Source: Nonomuraea glycinis
Lineage (GTDB): Bacteria > Actinomycetota > Actinomycetes > Streptosporangiales > Streptosporangiaceae
DNA: 64,000 bases
Direction of reading: 5' to 3'
Assembly: GCF_014646515.1 (NCBI RefSeq)
Contig: NZ_BMNK01000009.1
Coordinates: 186,001-250,000 of the forward strand
Made by a program: the position numbers and the translations under genes. Position 1 is the stretch's first letter. Each line of letters starts with the position of its first letter. Below are positions 33,568-42,800 of this stretch, one piece after another. Below the pieces are notes generated by a model. The model worked only from the letters and a program-made list of their open reading frames with translations, was not told the DNA's origin and ran no database searches.

Positions 33568-35043
33568 TCAGCTCAGGCCTTGAGGGCAGAGGAAGGCTTT
33601 GATGCTGCCTGGCGCGCGGGCGAGGAGCGCCGACCGGTCGTCCAGTGAGCAGAGGTTACTGCCGATCTCGGCGTCGACGAATCGGGTGCCGTTCCGCATC
33701 GCGATCAGGTCGATCCCGCCGACGCTCGGGGAGGCGATCTCGGCCGCCACCCAGGAGCTCGCGCACCGCTTGCGCTGGACCGAGGCGTCCCCCGGCAGGC
33801 TGCCGCCGTTCTGGGCGGCGGCCTGCCGGAGTATCACGTTCGCGGACGGGCACGGGACGCCGGTGGCCGAGCGGCGCGCGCTCGGTCGGGCGCTCGGCTT
33901 CTTCCTTGTGCCGGGCGTCTCCTCCGGAGTCTCTTTCGCGCGGGGCGTCTCGCTTGCGCTGGGCGTCTCGCTTGCGCTGGGCGTCTCCTCGACGGTCTCG
34001 CGCTCCCTCGCCGTCTCGTCTGGGTCCTCGCTCGTGTCCGGCTCCGGGCTCTCGGCGTGCGTGGACGTGGCACGATCGCTCGGGCCCCGAAGGGCCTCCG
34101 GCGTCCCTGCCGAGTTCACCATGAACACCGCGCTGACGGCCGCGACCGCCGCCACAACGGCCACGGCCGGCCGCAGCGGCACCGTGGGACGCTTTTCCTG
34201 CAGTGTCATGGGGGTCGTGCCGGCCCTCAGCGCGGTGACCCCGGCGAGCAGCCGGTCCGCGGTGGGCCGGGCCTGCCTGGCCTTGGCGAGCGCGCTCCGT
34301 ACGAGGTCGCGGATGTTCGCGGGCACCCCGGACAGGTCGGGGTCGACGCTCATGACGCGATAGGCCATGACGTCGGGAGCTCCCGTGCCGAACGGCGGGC
34401 GTCCCGTCGAGGCGTACGTCATCAGGGCGCCCCAGGCGAAGACGTCGGCGGCCGCGTCCGCCTCGTCGCCCCGGTACTGCTCGGGACTGATCCAACCGGG
34501 CGTCCCGATGAGCGCGCCGGTGCCCGTGAGCCCGCTCTCGTCGAGAGCCCGGGCGATGCCGAAGTCCAGCACCTTCGCGCCGGAGGCGGAGAGGATCACG
34601 TTTCCGGGTTTGAGGTCGCGGTGCACGATGCCGACCCGGTGGATGTCGGTGAGCGCTTCGGCGATGTCCACGCCGAACGAAAGCAGCTCATCCGGCCGCA
34701 GCGGCCCGTTGTCCTGCACGTACGTGCTGAGCGTCGGCCCGGGTACGAACTCGGTGGCCAGCCAGGGAGGCACCGCGGCGGTGTCGGCGGCCAGCACCGA
34801 GACCGTACAGCGCCCGCGCACGCGGGACAGCAGATCGACCTCTCGTACGAAACGGGCGTGGAAGTGCGGATCGGCGGCCAACCCCGGATGGATGACCTTG
34901 ACCGCGACCCGGGCGCCGTCGTCCGCGATGCCCCCGTAGACCACCCCCATGCCGCCGGCGCCCATCCGGCCCACGATCCGGTAGGGGCCGATCTCCTCGC
35001 GCTCGTCCATCGCCAGGGGGCCGAAGCCGCCAGGGTCACTCAT
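33568..35043 (-). CDS. Membrane Ser/Thr protein kinase
   Basis: A 491-residue Hanks-type kinase. Kinase domain about residues 18-270: GRMGAGGMGVVY, VAVKVI, HRDLKPGN, DFGIA, GTPGWISPEQY. A membrane helix is at about 293-315. The extracytoplasmic tail has a repetitive Thr/Glu/Ser linker (ETPSASETPSASETP), then a small domain (about 420-490) with four cysteines and no PASTA repeat; I do not recognise it. The ATG at 35043 has GGGAG five bases upstream; the frame is open 35 codons further. It probably senses an outside cue and phosphorylates cytoplasmic targets. Confidence 0.93.
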   Translation of the reverse strand: MSDPGGFGPLAMDEREEIGPYRIVGRMGAGGMGVVYGGIADDGARVAVKVIHPGLAADPHFHARFVREVDLLSRVRGRCTVSVLAADTAAVPPWLATEFVPGPTLSTYVQDNGPLRPDELLSFGVDIAEALTDIHRVGIVHRDLKPGNVILSASGAKVLDFGIARALDESGLTGTGALIGTPGWISPEQYRGDEADAAADVFAWGALMTYASTGRPPFGTGAPDVMAYRVMSVDPDLSGVPANIRDLVRSALAKARQARPTADRLLAGVTALRAGTTPMTLQEKRPTVPLRPAVAVVAAVAAVSAVFMVNSAGTPEALRGPSDRATSTHAESPEPDTSEDPDETARERETVEETPSASETPSASETPRAKETPEETPGTRKKPSARPSARRSATGVPCPSANVILRQAAAQNGGSLPGDASVQRKRCASSWVAAEIASPSVGGIDLIAMRNGTRFVDAEIGSNLCSLDDRSALLARAPGSIKAFLCPQGLS

Positions 35044-35339
35044 CGAGGCTCCCGATCGAAGGATCATCGCAACGGCATTGATCCTATTGACCCGTACTTC
35101 GGGGCGCCCGCCTTTGAAGCACCAGATGTCCCTTGATGTCCGGTCCATCAGCCTGGCCGGGAAGGCTCCACCTTGCCGCCGACTACCAGATCATCATTGT
35201 CCGCAGCGGCCCGTGGATGTCAGCGATCCTCACGACCGAAAGCGGTTCACACCCCATCCTGACCGAAGTGGACGGTCCGATTCAGACCGGTTAATGTGAT
35301 CTTGGTCGTCTGACCCCGGCGTTCGAAAGAGGAAAAATC
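35044..35339. other. Intergenic region between kinase and secreted protein
   Basis: 296 bp between divergent genes; probably holds both promoters. No ORF or strong repeat is visible. Confidence 0.4.
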
Positions 35340-35735
35340 TTGAGGAAACTCGCTACGGGCACCCTGCTCGCCACGCTGATTCTGGTCAGCGTCCCAGGCG
35401 CACCCGCAGCCCAGGCGGCCAGCGACACCGGCACCTTCTGCCTCTACGAGCACGACGACTTCAAGGGTGGGAAGTGGTGCATCGCAGGCGCCCCTCACAG
35501 GGGCTACAAGAGGGACGACAACCTGGGTAACAACTACTGGTCGGGCACGCAACGCAAGGTGAACAACGGCGCCAGCTCGATGAAGAACACCACCCGGTGT
35601 TCGATCACGCTCTTCGACGACTACGCCCTAGGCACGGGGCCAACCTACTACGCGCAGATACGCTCCCAGGATGCCGACCTGACGAACAACGGGATGGATA
35701 ACAAGGCGTCCTCCCTCTACATGAACTGCGACTAA
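35340..35735 (+). CDS. Secreted small protein, peptidase-inhibitor I36-like
   Basis: A 131-residue exported protein. TTG start with AGAGGA six bases upstream. The signal peptide (RKLATGTLLATLILVSVPG, cleavage near AQAA) leads to a domain of about 105 residues with FCLYEHDDFKGGKWC, LGNNYWSG and NNGASSM, which is the beta/gamma-crystallin-like I36 (SMPI) family. Four Cys probably form two disulfides. Such proteins bind metalloproteases or calcium. Directly downstream the accessory region begins. Confidence 0.85.
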   Translation: MRKLATGTLLATLILVSVPGAPAAQAASDTGTFCLYEHDDFKGGKWCIAGAPHRGYKRDDNLGNNYWSGTQRKVNNGASSMKNTTRCSITLFDDYALGTGPTYYAQIRSQDADLTNNGMDNKASSLYMNCD

Positions 35736-35779
35736 CTCACGCGGCGAGCCGAGCCCGGTCCGTTCCCGACGCAAGCAGC

Positions 35780-35900
35780 GGGATGGGGCCGCCCCCACCC
35801 GCCGTCCGTCCGCGGTGATCTCCTCCTCGGTGGCCGGCGGGTTCTCCTTCCCCGTCCTGTCGATGTCCGGAACCCAGGTGGGTTCGCTGCTCGAGGTCAC
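35780..35900 (-). pseudogene. Truncated start of a replication-associated ATPase gene
   Basis: A GTG at 35900 overlaps the stop of the primase remnant by four bases (GTGA). The frame reads SSSEPTWVPDIDRTG and then PPATEEEITADGRR before it loses coding character near 35780. The overlap and sequence style suggest the downstream AAA-type partner of a phage or plasmid primase. The rest is missing. Confidence 0.4.
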
Positions 35901-36480
35901 CCGCAATACTCCTCACCCCGGTAGGGCTTGGGCTCCCCGACGGTGGTGAAGTCGCCGGTCGTCCCGCCCGCGGCAAGGTGGTCAGCGGCGTCCTTTCCAT
36001 ACACGGCCTCGACGACATAGATGGAGCGGGCCACGGACCGAAGTTTGTTCACAACCTCCGCGGCGTGCTTGCGGCCGGACTCGTCGCGGTCCGCGACGAT
36101 AGAGACGTCAGCACCCTGGAAGTACTCTCGCAGATCATGACGACCCGCTCCTCGCGGATGGCCGCGAGAAGCTCGGGCAGGCGATAGGGGACCAGCTTCA
36201 CCGCGAGCCTGCCGTCGTCACCGTAGAGGCTCCACCGGCGGCCGGACCGCTCGGACGGGTCGGGCCGCCACTGCTGAAAGCCCTGACAGCCGTTGCCCTT
36301 GAGGCGGCACCGGGCGACGCCGTACAGGACAGTGCCGTCGTGGTCGCGGTAAAGGTACTCGGCGGCCTTGTCGTGGCCGCACGGCATCCACAGGTCGGCG
36401 TTGCCGTTCGGCTTGACCACATTGTCGCTGCCGAGTGACCCCAGCCGTGCCCGCCGCCCACAACGGGCATTTTTCGTAAT
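35897..36480 (-). pseudogene. Primase/TOPRIM-domain protein, internally deleted and frameshifted
   Basis: The upper part (about 36440-36130) reads in one frame: WMPCGHDKAAEYLYRDHDG, then a zinc-finger/primase-like segment, then RLPELLAAIREERVVMICE. The family continues with GEKD and about 40 residues, but here the frame shifts at about 36120. A second frame begins at once with GADVSIVADRDESGRKHA, the metal-binding DxD of the TOPRIM fold, and ends in DAADHLAAGG and a TGA at 35897. An internal deletion with a frameshift explains this. Gene remnants of this type belong to phage or plasmid replication modules. Confidence 0.7.
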
Positions 36481-36556
36481 CTGCGCAGAAGAAGCCCGCA
36501 GCCCTGGCACGGTGGACTGGACCGGCGAACTCTCGGACCAGTAAGGGAAGCGTGAT

Positions 36557-36804
36557 ATGTGGTAGGTCATTCTAGGCGCGGTAAGTGCTCTCGGCGGCGT
36601 CGCTCTGACCCAGTTCTGGCAGGGCGACGAGAGGCTACCGGCCGCTTCTACGAGCATTGCCGGGAAGCCCACGTCGAGTTCTTGAAGGTCGTCAACGGCT
36701 ACTGGAATGCGACAGCGCACTACCCGACGTACGGCGGGCCAGGCCCCTCCGACCTTGATCCAGACGAGTTCGATTCCCTGTTCAACGCGCTGCTAGTGCG
36801 GTGA
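36557..36804 (+). pseudogene. Decayed small membrane-anchored protein gene
   Basis: ATG-TGG-TAG followed in the same frame by VILGAVSALGGVALTQFWQG (a membrane helix) suggests a nonsense mutation at codon 3. A frameshift then leads into FYEHCREAHVEFLKVVNGYW and NATAHYPTYGGP to a TGA at 36802-36804. Both halves look coding. The end lies inside the left 60-bp inverted repeat. Confidence 0.4.
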
Positions 36805-36851
36805 CCGGAAAGGTTCACCGGGTTGCGCATTCAGGGACGCTGGCGCTGAAA
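36792..36851. repeat. Left arm of a 60-bp inverted repeat
   Basis: Matches the reverse complement of 37418-37477 at 58 of 60 positions. It contains the stop of the upstream pseudogene and the last codons and stop of the 163-residue membrane protein. Confidence 0.9.
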
Positions 36852-37322
36852 CCGGCGCCCCGCCTGCATGACCGGCACGACGACGAGCACCGCGACATGC
36901 CACCAGAACAGTCCGTCGAGCACCACCTTCAACCAGTCGACGCTCTTTTCCAACTTTGCTGGATTGGACCTCATCGCAGCGATCGCAGCCATGCTGTCGG
37001 CGGTGGCATAACTGTCCAGCCATGCCCAGGGATAGCCCAGTCCGCGATGGTAGCCGTACATGCAGCACACGTCCTCGCGCTCCACCAGCATGCTGAGGAA
37101 TAGCCCGGCAAGCGTCAGCGCCGTGGTAGCCAGCCAGCCGATTCGGCCCACGCGGCGGGCGGTGACAGCGACCCACACCAGCAGCGCGCCGCCCATGCAG
37201 AGCGCCGCGCCAAACGCGACATAGTGGGTCTGCGCCCCGGATCCCAACAGCGCCACAGCGCCGACGATGACACTTGCTGCGCCGAAGAGACCCCATGCCC
37301 GAAAGTGCATGCCGCTCAGCAT
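36831..37322 (-). CDS. Four-helix membrane protein inside an inverted repeat pair
   Basis: A 163-residue protein with hydrophobic helices at about 7-27, 32-53, 60-80 and 134-152. A loop has a Cys pair (EDVCCMYGYH). The C-terminus ends in basic AGRRFQRQRP, inside the left repeat arm. The ATG has no clear ribosome-binding site; a second ATG four codons later is possible. No family named. The gene is bracketed by 36792-36851 and 37418-37477, so it may have moved or inverted as a unit. Confidence 0.65.
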   Translation of the reverse strand: MLSGMHFRAWGLFGAASVIVGAVALLGSGAQTHYVAFGAALCMGGALLVWVAVTARRVGRIGWLATTALTLAGLFLSMLVEREDVCCMYGYHRGLGYPWAWLDSYATADSMAAIAAMRSNPAKLEKSVDWLKVVLDGLFWWHVAVLVVVPVMQAGRRFQRQRP

Positions 37323-37417
37323 GCCAGGTGGCGCGCTGCCAGTGAATTGCCGAGCCGATGAGTATCGGAGCGGACGAACGAACGTGAGAAAGCCGGCCCC
37401 ATCACATCTGGGCTCGC

Positions 37418-37477
37418 TTTCAGCGTCAGCGTCCCTGAATGCGCAACCCGGTGAACCTTTCCGGTCACAGCACTAGC
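37418..37477. repeat. Right arm of a 60-bp inverted repeat
   Basis: Reverse complement of 36792-36851 with two mismatches. It lies about 96 bp upstream of the membrane-protein start. A GTG frame of 35 codons (VQVFATARNYRAAEKAK) starts at 37479 directly beyond it; I cannot assign that fragment. Confidence 0.9.
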
Positions 37478-37578
37478 CGTGCAGGTCTTCGCCACTGCAC
37501 GGAACTATCGCGCAGCGGAGAAGGCCAAGAATGAACTGCTCGCCTATGTGGGCGCGAACGGAAGAGAGCAGGGCCTGG

Positions 37579-38412
37579 TTAACGAGTCACCTTCGATTTG
37601 CGGCGTTGGGCTCGACGGTCCGGGTCGAAGACACGATCCATCGTCATGGCGTTTCTGCGCCGGCTCATGAGCCGGCTCGCGATCACGCCAAGCTGATTGG
37701 TGCGCCCGTCGATGACGGTCGGACCTGGGTTTCGACGCTCCAGATGGGCCAGAGCGGTGACGACGACATCTTCGGGCGTCCGCATCCTCCCGGAGGTCAA
37801 CACGCCGGCACCCGTCCCCATCCCCGTGGTGAACTCCGTATCGGTGGCGCCGGGGCAGACGGCGAACGCGGTGAGCCCCGTGCCACGCAGCTCCGTCCAG
37901 AGGGACTCGCTGAAGCTCAGCACGAATGCCTTCGCGGCACTGTAAACGGCCATTCTGGGTGAGGGAAAATAGGCGGAGACGCTGGCAACGTTGATGATGA
38001 AGCCGTTGGCGGCGCTCAACATGTGAGGCATGAACGCCGCGGTGAGCTGAACCGGCGCCATGACGTCGACGGCGATCTCAGCCGCGAGACGTCCAGGATC
38101 CGCGTCGACGAACCGGGCGAACGTGCCGAACCCAGCATTGTTAATCAAACTCGTGACCTCTACGCCTCGGTCAGCGACAGCCTTACGAAGCTCGTTCCCG
38201 ACATCTGGGTGTGCGAGATCGAAGGCGATCGCCTCGACCCGCACCTTGTGCGTACGGCGTAGCTCGTCCGCCATCGGTGCCAACCGCTCAGCGCGCCGGG
38301 CGACGAGCACGAGGTTCGAGCCGCGCGCCGCCAAGGCCGTGGCAAGGGCTGCCCCGATACCGGAGCTCGCCCCGGTGAGGAGCACGGTTTGTGAGCGATA
38401 GTCGACAGTCAT
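37579..38412 (-). CDS. SDR family oxidoreductase
   Basis: A 277-residue classical short-chain dehydrogenase. The cofactor motif is TGASSGIGAAL; VARRAERL with Arg after the second strand suggests NADPH. NNAGFGTF, the catalytic Ser in VASVSAYF and YSAAKAFV complete it. The C-terminal part (ASRLMSRRRNAMTM) is basic. It is divergent from a LysR regulator that probably controls it; a palindrome (38421-38433) is just upstream of its start. Substrate unknown. Confidence 0.92.
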   Translation of the reverse strand: MTVDYRSQTVLLTGASSGIGAALATALAARGSNLVLVARRAERLAPMADELRRTHKVRVEAIAFDLAHPDVGNELRKAVADRGVEVTSLINNAGFGTFARFVDADPGRLAAEIAVDVMAPVQLTAAFMPHMLSAANGFIINVASVSAYFPSPRMAVYSAAKAFVLSFSESLWTELRGTGLTAFAVCPGATDTEFTTGMGTGAGVLTSGRMRTPEDVVVTALAHLERRNPGPTVIDGRTNQLGVIASRLMSRRRNAMTMDRVFDPDRRAQRRKSKVTR

Positions 38413-38420
38413 AAAGCACG

Positions 38421-38433
38421 ACCCTTCAAGGGT
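38421..38433. promoter_or_regulatory. Palindrome in the SDR/LysR divergent region
   Basis: Perfect palindrome ACCCTT-C-AAGGGT nine bases before the SDR start. It may be an operator for the divergent LysR protein; LysR sites usually lie further upstream, so another repressor is possible. Confidence 0.45.
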
Positions 38434-38626
38434 GAGGTTTCCTGTGCCGAGTCACATGTGGGCCGCGGAGCGCGATCGCCTGGTCGCCGAGGCGTTCGGC
38501 AGTGGACTCGTTACGGCCGGCGATCCGGGCGGCCGGCCTCAGCTGGACGAGATTGAGTCAACAGCGCGGGAAGACAGCCGTCCAAGACCTGATTCGCACC
38601 CCGTCATGCAGAAATGACATAACGAG

Positions 38627-38632
38627 TAGGCT
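38627..38632 (+). promoter_or_regulatory. -10 box for leaderless LysR transcript
   Basis: TAGGCT, seven bases before the GTG chosen as start of the LysR gene. Confidence 0.5.
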
Positions 38633-38639
38633 GCGGGAT

Positions 38640-39578
38640 GTGGCCGACAGCGAACCGCATCTCACCGAACCGCGGCCCGTCCCCGACCTGGATCTAAGGC
38701 TGGTCCGCTACTTCACGGCCGTCGCCGAGCACCTCAACTACACCCGTGCAGCAGCGGCGCTGCACGTCGCCCAGCCATCGTTGAGCCGCCAGATCCAGCG
38801 ACTCGAGGACACCCTCGGCGTACGCCTGTTCGAGCGCACCACCCAGGGCAGCAGACTCACCGCCGCCGGCGAAGCCTTCCTCCCCCGGGCGCAGACCCTC
38901 CTGCACCAGGCCGACCAGGCGATACGCGCCGCGCGTGGCGCCACGCCACCGCGTACGATCACCATCGGCTACGTCGAGGACCTCATCATCACCCCGGCGG
39001 TCCGTGACCTACGCCGCCGCAACCCCGACGCGCTCGTCCGCACTCGCCACCTGGGCTGGCACGAGGCCCGCGCCCTGCCCGACCGCCGGGTCGACGCGCT
39101 GGTCATCCGTACGCCGCTCGCGATCCCCGGCGACGACCTCGACATCACCGTCCTGTACGACGAGCCGCGGGTGCTCGTCCTGCCCGCATCCCACCGCCTG
39201 GCGGGGAAGGAGACCGTCACCCTGGACGACTTCGCCGACGAACCCATGGTGGCCTGTGCCGGAGCGCCCGCCCCCTGGACCGGTTTCTGGCGACTCGAAC
39301 CTCGTACGGACCAACGCCCGACTCCCCTGGCCCCGCTGCTCGCCGACACCATCGAAGACAAACTCGAAGTCGTCGCCGACGGCCAGGCTGTCGCCCTCCT
39401 GACCGCGAACGACCAGCGCCTGACCGCACGGGACGACCTTGCCACCGTCGCCGTCGAAGGCATCGACCCCTGCCACGTCGTCGTCGCCACCCGCCGCGAA
39501 GACGTCAACCCGCTGGTCGGCCGCTTCCGCCAGTCTGCACAGACCTACCTCACCCGTCATTCGGCCGGCCTACGCTGA
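38640..39578 (+). CDS. LysR-type transcriptional regulator
   Basis: A 312-residue regulator. The N-terminal winged helix has LVRYFTAVAEHLNYTRAA, QPSLSRQI and VRLFERTTQGSRLT; the effector domain spans about 100-300 (ITIGYVEDL, HLGWHEARAL). The GTG at 38640 follows a TAGGCT box by seven bases; the frame is open 46 codons upstream but composition there is poor. Divergent from the SDR gene, its most likely target. Confidence 0.92.
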   Translation: MADSEPHLTEPRPVPDLDLRLVRYFTAVAEHLNYTRAAAALHVAQPSLSRQIQRLEDTLGVRLFERTTQGSRLTAAGEAFLPRAQTLLHQADQAIRAARGATPPRTITIGYVEDLIITPAVRDLRRRNPDALVRTRHLGWHEARALPDRRVDALVIRTPLAIPGDDLDITVLYDEPRVLVLPASHRLAGKETVTLDDFADEPMVACAGAPAPWTGFWRLEPRTDQRPTPLAPLLADTIEDKLEVVADGQAVALLTANDQRLTARDDLATVAVEGIDPCHVVVATRREDVNPLVGRFRQSAQTYLTRHSAGLR

Positions 39579-39635
39579 TCGTTTGGCTCACGGCAAGACG
39601 TCCTTCGTCTGCCCCGGATACGACCTGCCCTGACT

Positions 39636-39800
39636 TCAGCGTTTACCAGAGGGCGGGATCATGGTCGACCCGCCGACGAGAATCACCCGGTCAGTGCCGT
39701 TCACGTCCTTGAACGCGCGGCCGAACAGTGCCGCAATCCTGGAATTCGGCCCGGGTGACCTTGCGGCCCAAGTCCGATACGGTCGGGGACGGAGAGCCGG
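39636..39800 (-). pseudogene. Hsp70/DnaK fragment
   Basis: Two short frames on the minus strand match consecutive pieces of an Hsp70 nucleotide-binding domain: KVTRAEFQDC and then, in another frame, AFKDVNGTDRVILVGGSTMI. In intact proteins these read as one stretch ending in VGGSTR. The fragment ends in a TGA at 39636. Both ends and one frame are lost. Confidence 0.6.
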
Positions 39801-39888
39801 AGGCGAATACTTCCCAACCGTTTCTCCACCCAGTGGACCGCCGGAACAGGCCGTCCGAGTTAACAGTGCGTCCAGCCAAGGGAGCACG

Positions 39889-42800
39889 ATGAGCTTCGGG
39901 ATATTAGGTCCGCTGACGGTGTGGCGAGAGGGTCAGCCGCTCGATCTCGGCACGCCCAAGGCGCGGGTGCTGCTGGCGGTTCTGCTGTGCCAAGCGGGTA
40001 ATCCTGTCTCGGAAGATCAACTGGTCGCGGCACTGTGGGGCAGCACTCCGCCGAGGAGCGCCACCAAGAACGTGCAGACCTACGTCCACCGGCTCCGGCG
40101 GCACCTGGGCGATCCGGCTCGCGTCGTGCGGCAAGGCTCCGGCTATCTGGTGCCGGTGGCCCGGGATGAGCTGGACGCGGCGAGGTTCGAGTACCTGGCC
40201 CGCTCGGGGCTGGCGGTGGAGGCCGCCGACGAGCCGGAGGAGGCGACCCAACGCCTGCACGAGGCGCTGAGTCTCTGGCGCGGGCCGGCTTTCACCGGCA
40301 TGACCGATGTCCCGATGCTGGCCGCGGAGGCCGCTCGGTTGGACGAGGTCCGCCTGTCGGTCCTGCAGTCGCGGATCGCCGTGGACCTGAGGCTGGGACG
40401 CCACGCCGGGCTGCTCGGCGAGCTGACCGCGCTCACCGGCGAGTACCCGCTGCGGGAGCGGCTGCGCGCGCAGCTGATGCTGGCGCTGTACCGCTGTGGC
40501 CGGCGCGCGGACGCGCTCGCCGAGTACGCGCGCGCCCGCAGGACCCTGATCGAGGAGACCGGTCTGGATCCGACTGAAGAGCTGCAGGACCTGCATCACA
40601 GGATCCTCACCCAGGACCCCGCGCTCGACCTCGTTCCTCGCATCATCACGACGATCACGGGCTCCCTCGGGAGGCCGGACGATGAACCTGCCGCGCGCCT
40701 GTCGGATGAGCCGAGCGAGAAAGCGCAACCCGCGTACGCCAACGCCACAACCCCGATGCCCCAACCTCAAGCGGCCCCCACCCCCGCCGAGTTACCGCCG
40801 GACATCGCGGACTTCACGGGCAGGGACGGCGAGATGGAGGACCTCACCGAGGTCCTCACGAAGCCACGGCCGGGCACCGTCGCCATGGCCAGCATCGCGG
40901 GTCTGGGCGGCCTGGGCAAAACCACCCTCGCCGTGCACGTCGCGCACCGCATCGCGGATCGCTTCCCCGACGGCCAGCTCTACGCGGACCTGCGCGGCGC
41001 CTCCGCCGACCCTGCCCGCGCGGAGGACGTGCTCAGCCGGTTCCTGTTCGCGCTGGGCGTCAGCGCCACCGGCATCCCCGATTCCCTGGAAGAACGCGTG
41101 GCGCTCTACCGGAGCTGCCTGGCCGGACGCAGAATCCTCATCCTGCTCGACAACGTCGCCGGGGAGGAGCAGGTGCGGCCGCTCCTGCCCGGAGCTCCCG
41201 GCACGGCCGTGCTCCTCACCGGACGTGTCCGGCTGATCGGTCTCGAGGGCGCGAGCCTGCTGGAGCTCGACGTCCTGCCGTCGGCCCAGGCCATAGGTCT
41301 GCTGAGCAAGATCGTCGGCGACGAACGCGTCCAGGACGACCCGGGCGCCGCTCTGGAGATCACCCGGTTGTGCGGCCGGGTCCCGCTGGCGGTCCGCATC
41401 TCGGCGGCCAGGCTCCTCGGCAGAAGGCAGTGGAGCCTGGCCCACCTCGCCGACGTCCTCGGGGAGGAACGGCACCGGCTGGACGAACTCGTGGCGGGCG
41501 ACCTCGACATCCGCGCGGGATTCGAGATGAGCTACCGTACGCTTCCCGCGGGCGCGCAGCGGGCCTTCCGGCTGGCCGGGCTGCTCGACGCGCCCGATTT
41601 CGCTTCCTGGGCGGTGGCGGCCCTCCTGGACGTGCCGGTACGGCAGGCGGAACGCGAGATCGAGACCCTGGTCGACGCCCATCTGCTGACCATCACCAGA
41701 ACGGACGAGACGGGCGGCCTCAGGTACCGGTTCCACGACCTGCTCCGGTTGTACGCGCGGGAGCGGGCGCAGCGCGAGGACTCCGAGACCGAGCGCCGGG
41801 CCGCGCTCCAGCGGGCCCTGGGGGCGTGGCTGGCGCTGGCGGAGGTCGCGGCCGACCACGTGCCGGGCCCCTGCTACGCGCCCATGCACAGCGACGCGCC
41901 GCGCTGGCGGCTGCCCGCTGCGGTCTCCGGCCCACTGCTGGCCGACGCGATGGCCTGGTTCGACGCCGAGCACACCGCGCTGCTGGCGGGGTCCTCCCAA
42001 GCGTGCGAGGCGCGCCTGACCCAGCTCGCCTGGGATCTCGCGGGATCCACCGAGACGTACCTCAACGTGCGCGGCCTGTACGACGGCTGGAAGCGCACGC
42101 ACGAGCAGGCGCTCGCGCTCTGCCGGGAGACCGGCGACCGGCGCGGCGAGGCCGTGCTGATGCGCGGCCTCCTGGAGGTCACCACCTGGAACTCGCCGGC
42201 GGGCCCCGGACCGGCGATGCTCCGGATGCGGGCCAGCGCTTCGCGGCTCCTCGACCTGTTCACCCTGCTGGACGATCCGGTCGGGGTGGCCGACGCCCTG
42301 GCGGTCCTGGCCTGGAGCATGACGGCCGACGGGAACGGCGACGCGCAGGCGCTCGCCCTGGCCGAGCGCGCCCTGCGGACGGCCACCGACGCGGGCTACC
42401 TCGGCGGCCAGGCGCGGGCCTACCACGTGATGGCGATCATCCACGGCGAGGACGACCCGCAGGCCGCGCTCACAGTCCTGGAGCAGGCGGTGAAGGTCGC
42501 CGAGGCGCTCGGCAACCCTCACTACACCGCGACGGTCACCCAGTTCCTCGGCGCGGCGAAATCGTTCTGCGGTGACTTCACGGGCGGCCAGGAGCTGCTG
42601 GAGCGCTCCTTGAGCATGGCCCGGCGGTTGAACTACCGCTACCTGGAGACGTTCACGCTGCTCTACCTGTCGAAGCTGTACGTCTCCATGGGGGACGAGC
42701 GGGCCAGGGCGACCGCCGAGCTGACGCTGGCCAACAGCGAGGCCGGGAACTTCGGCCACTACATCGCCGACTCGCTCAGCGTCCTCGGCCAGTTGGACCT

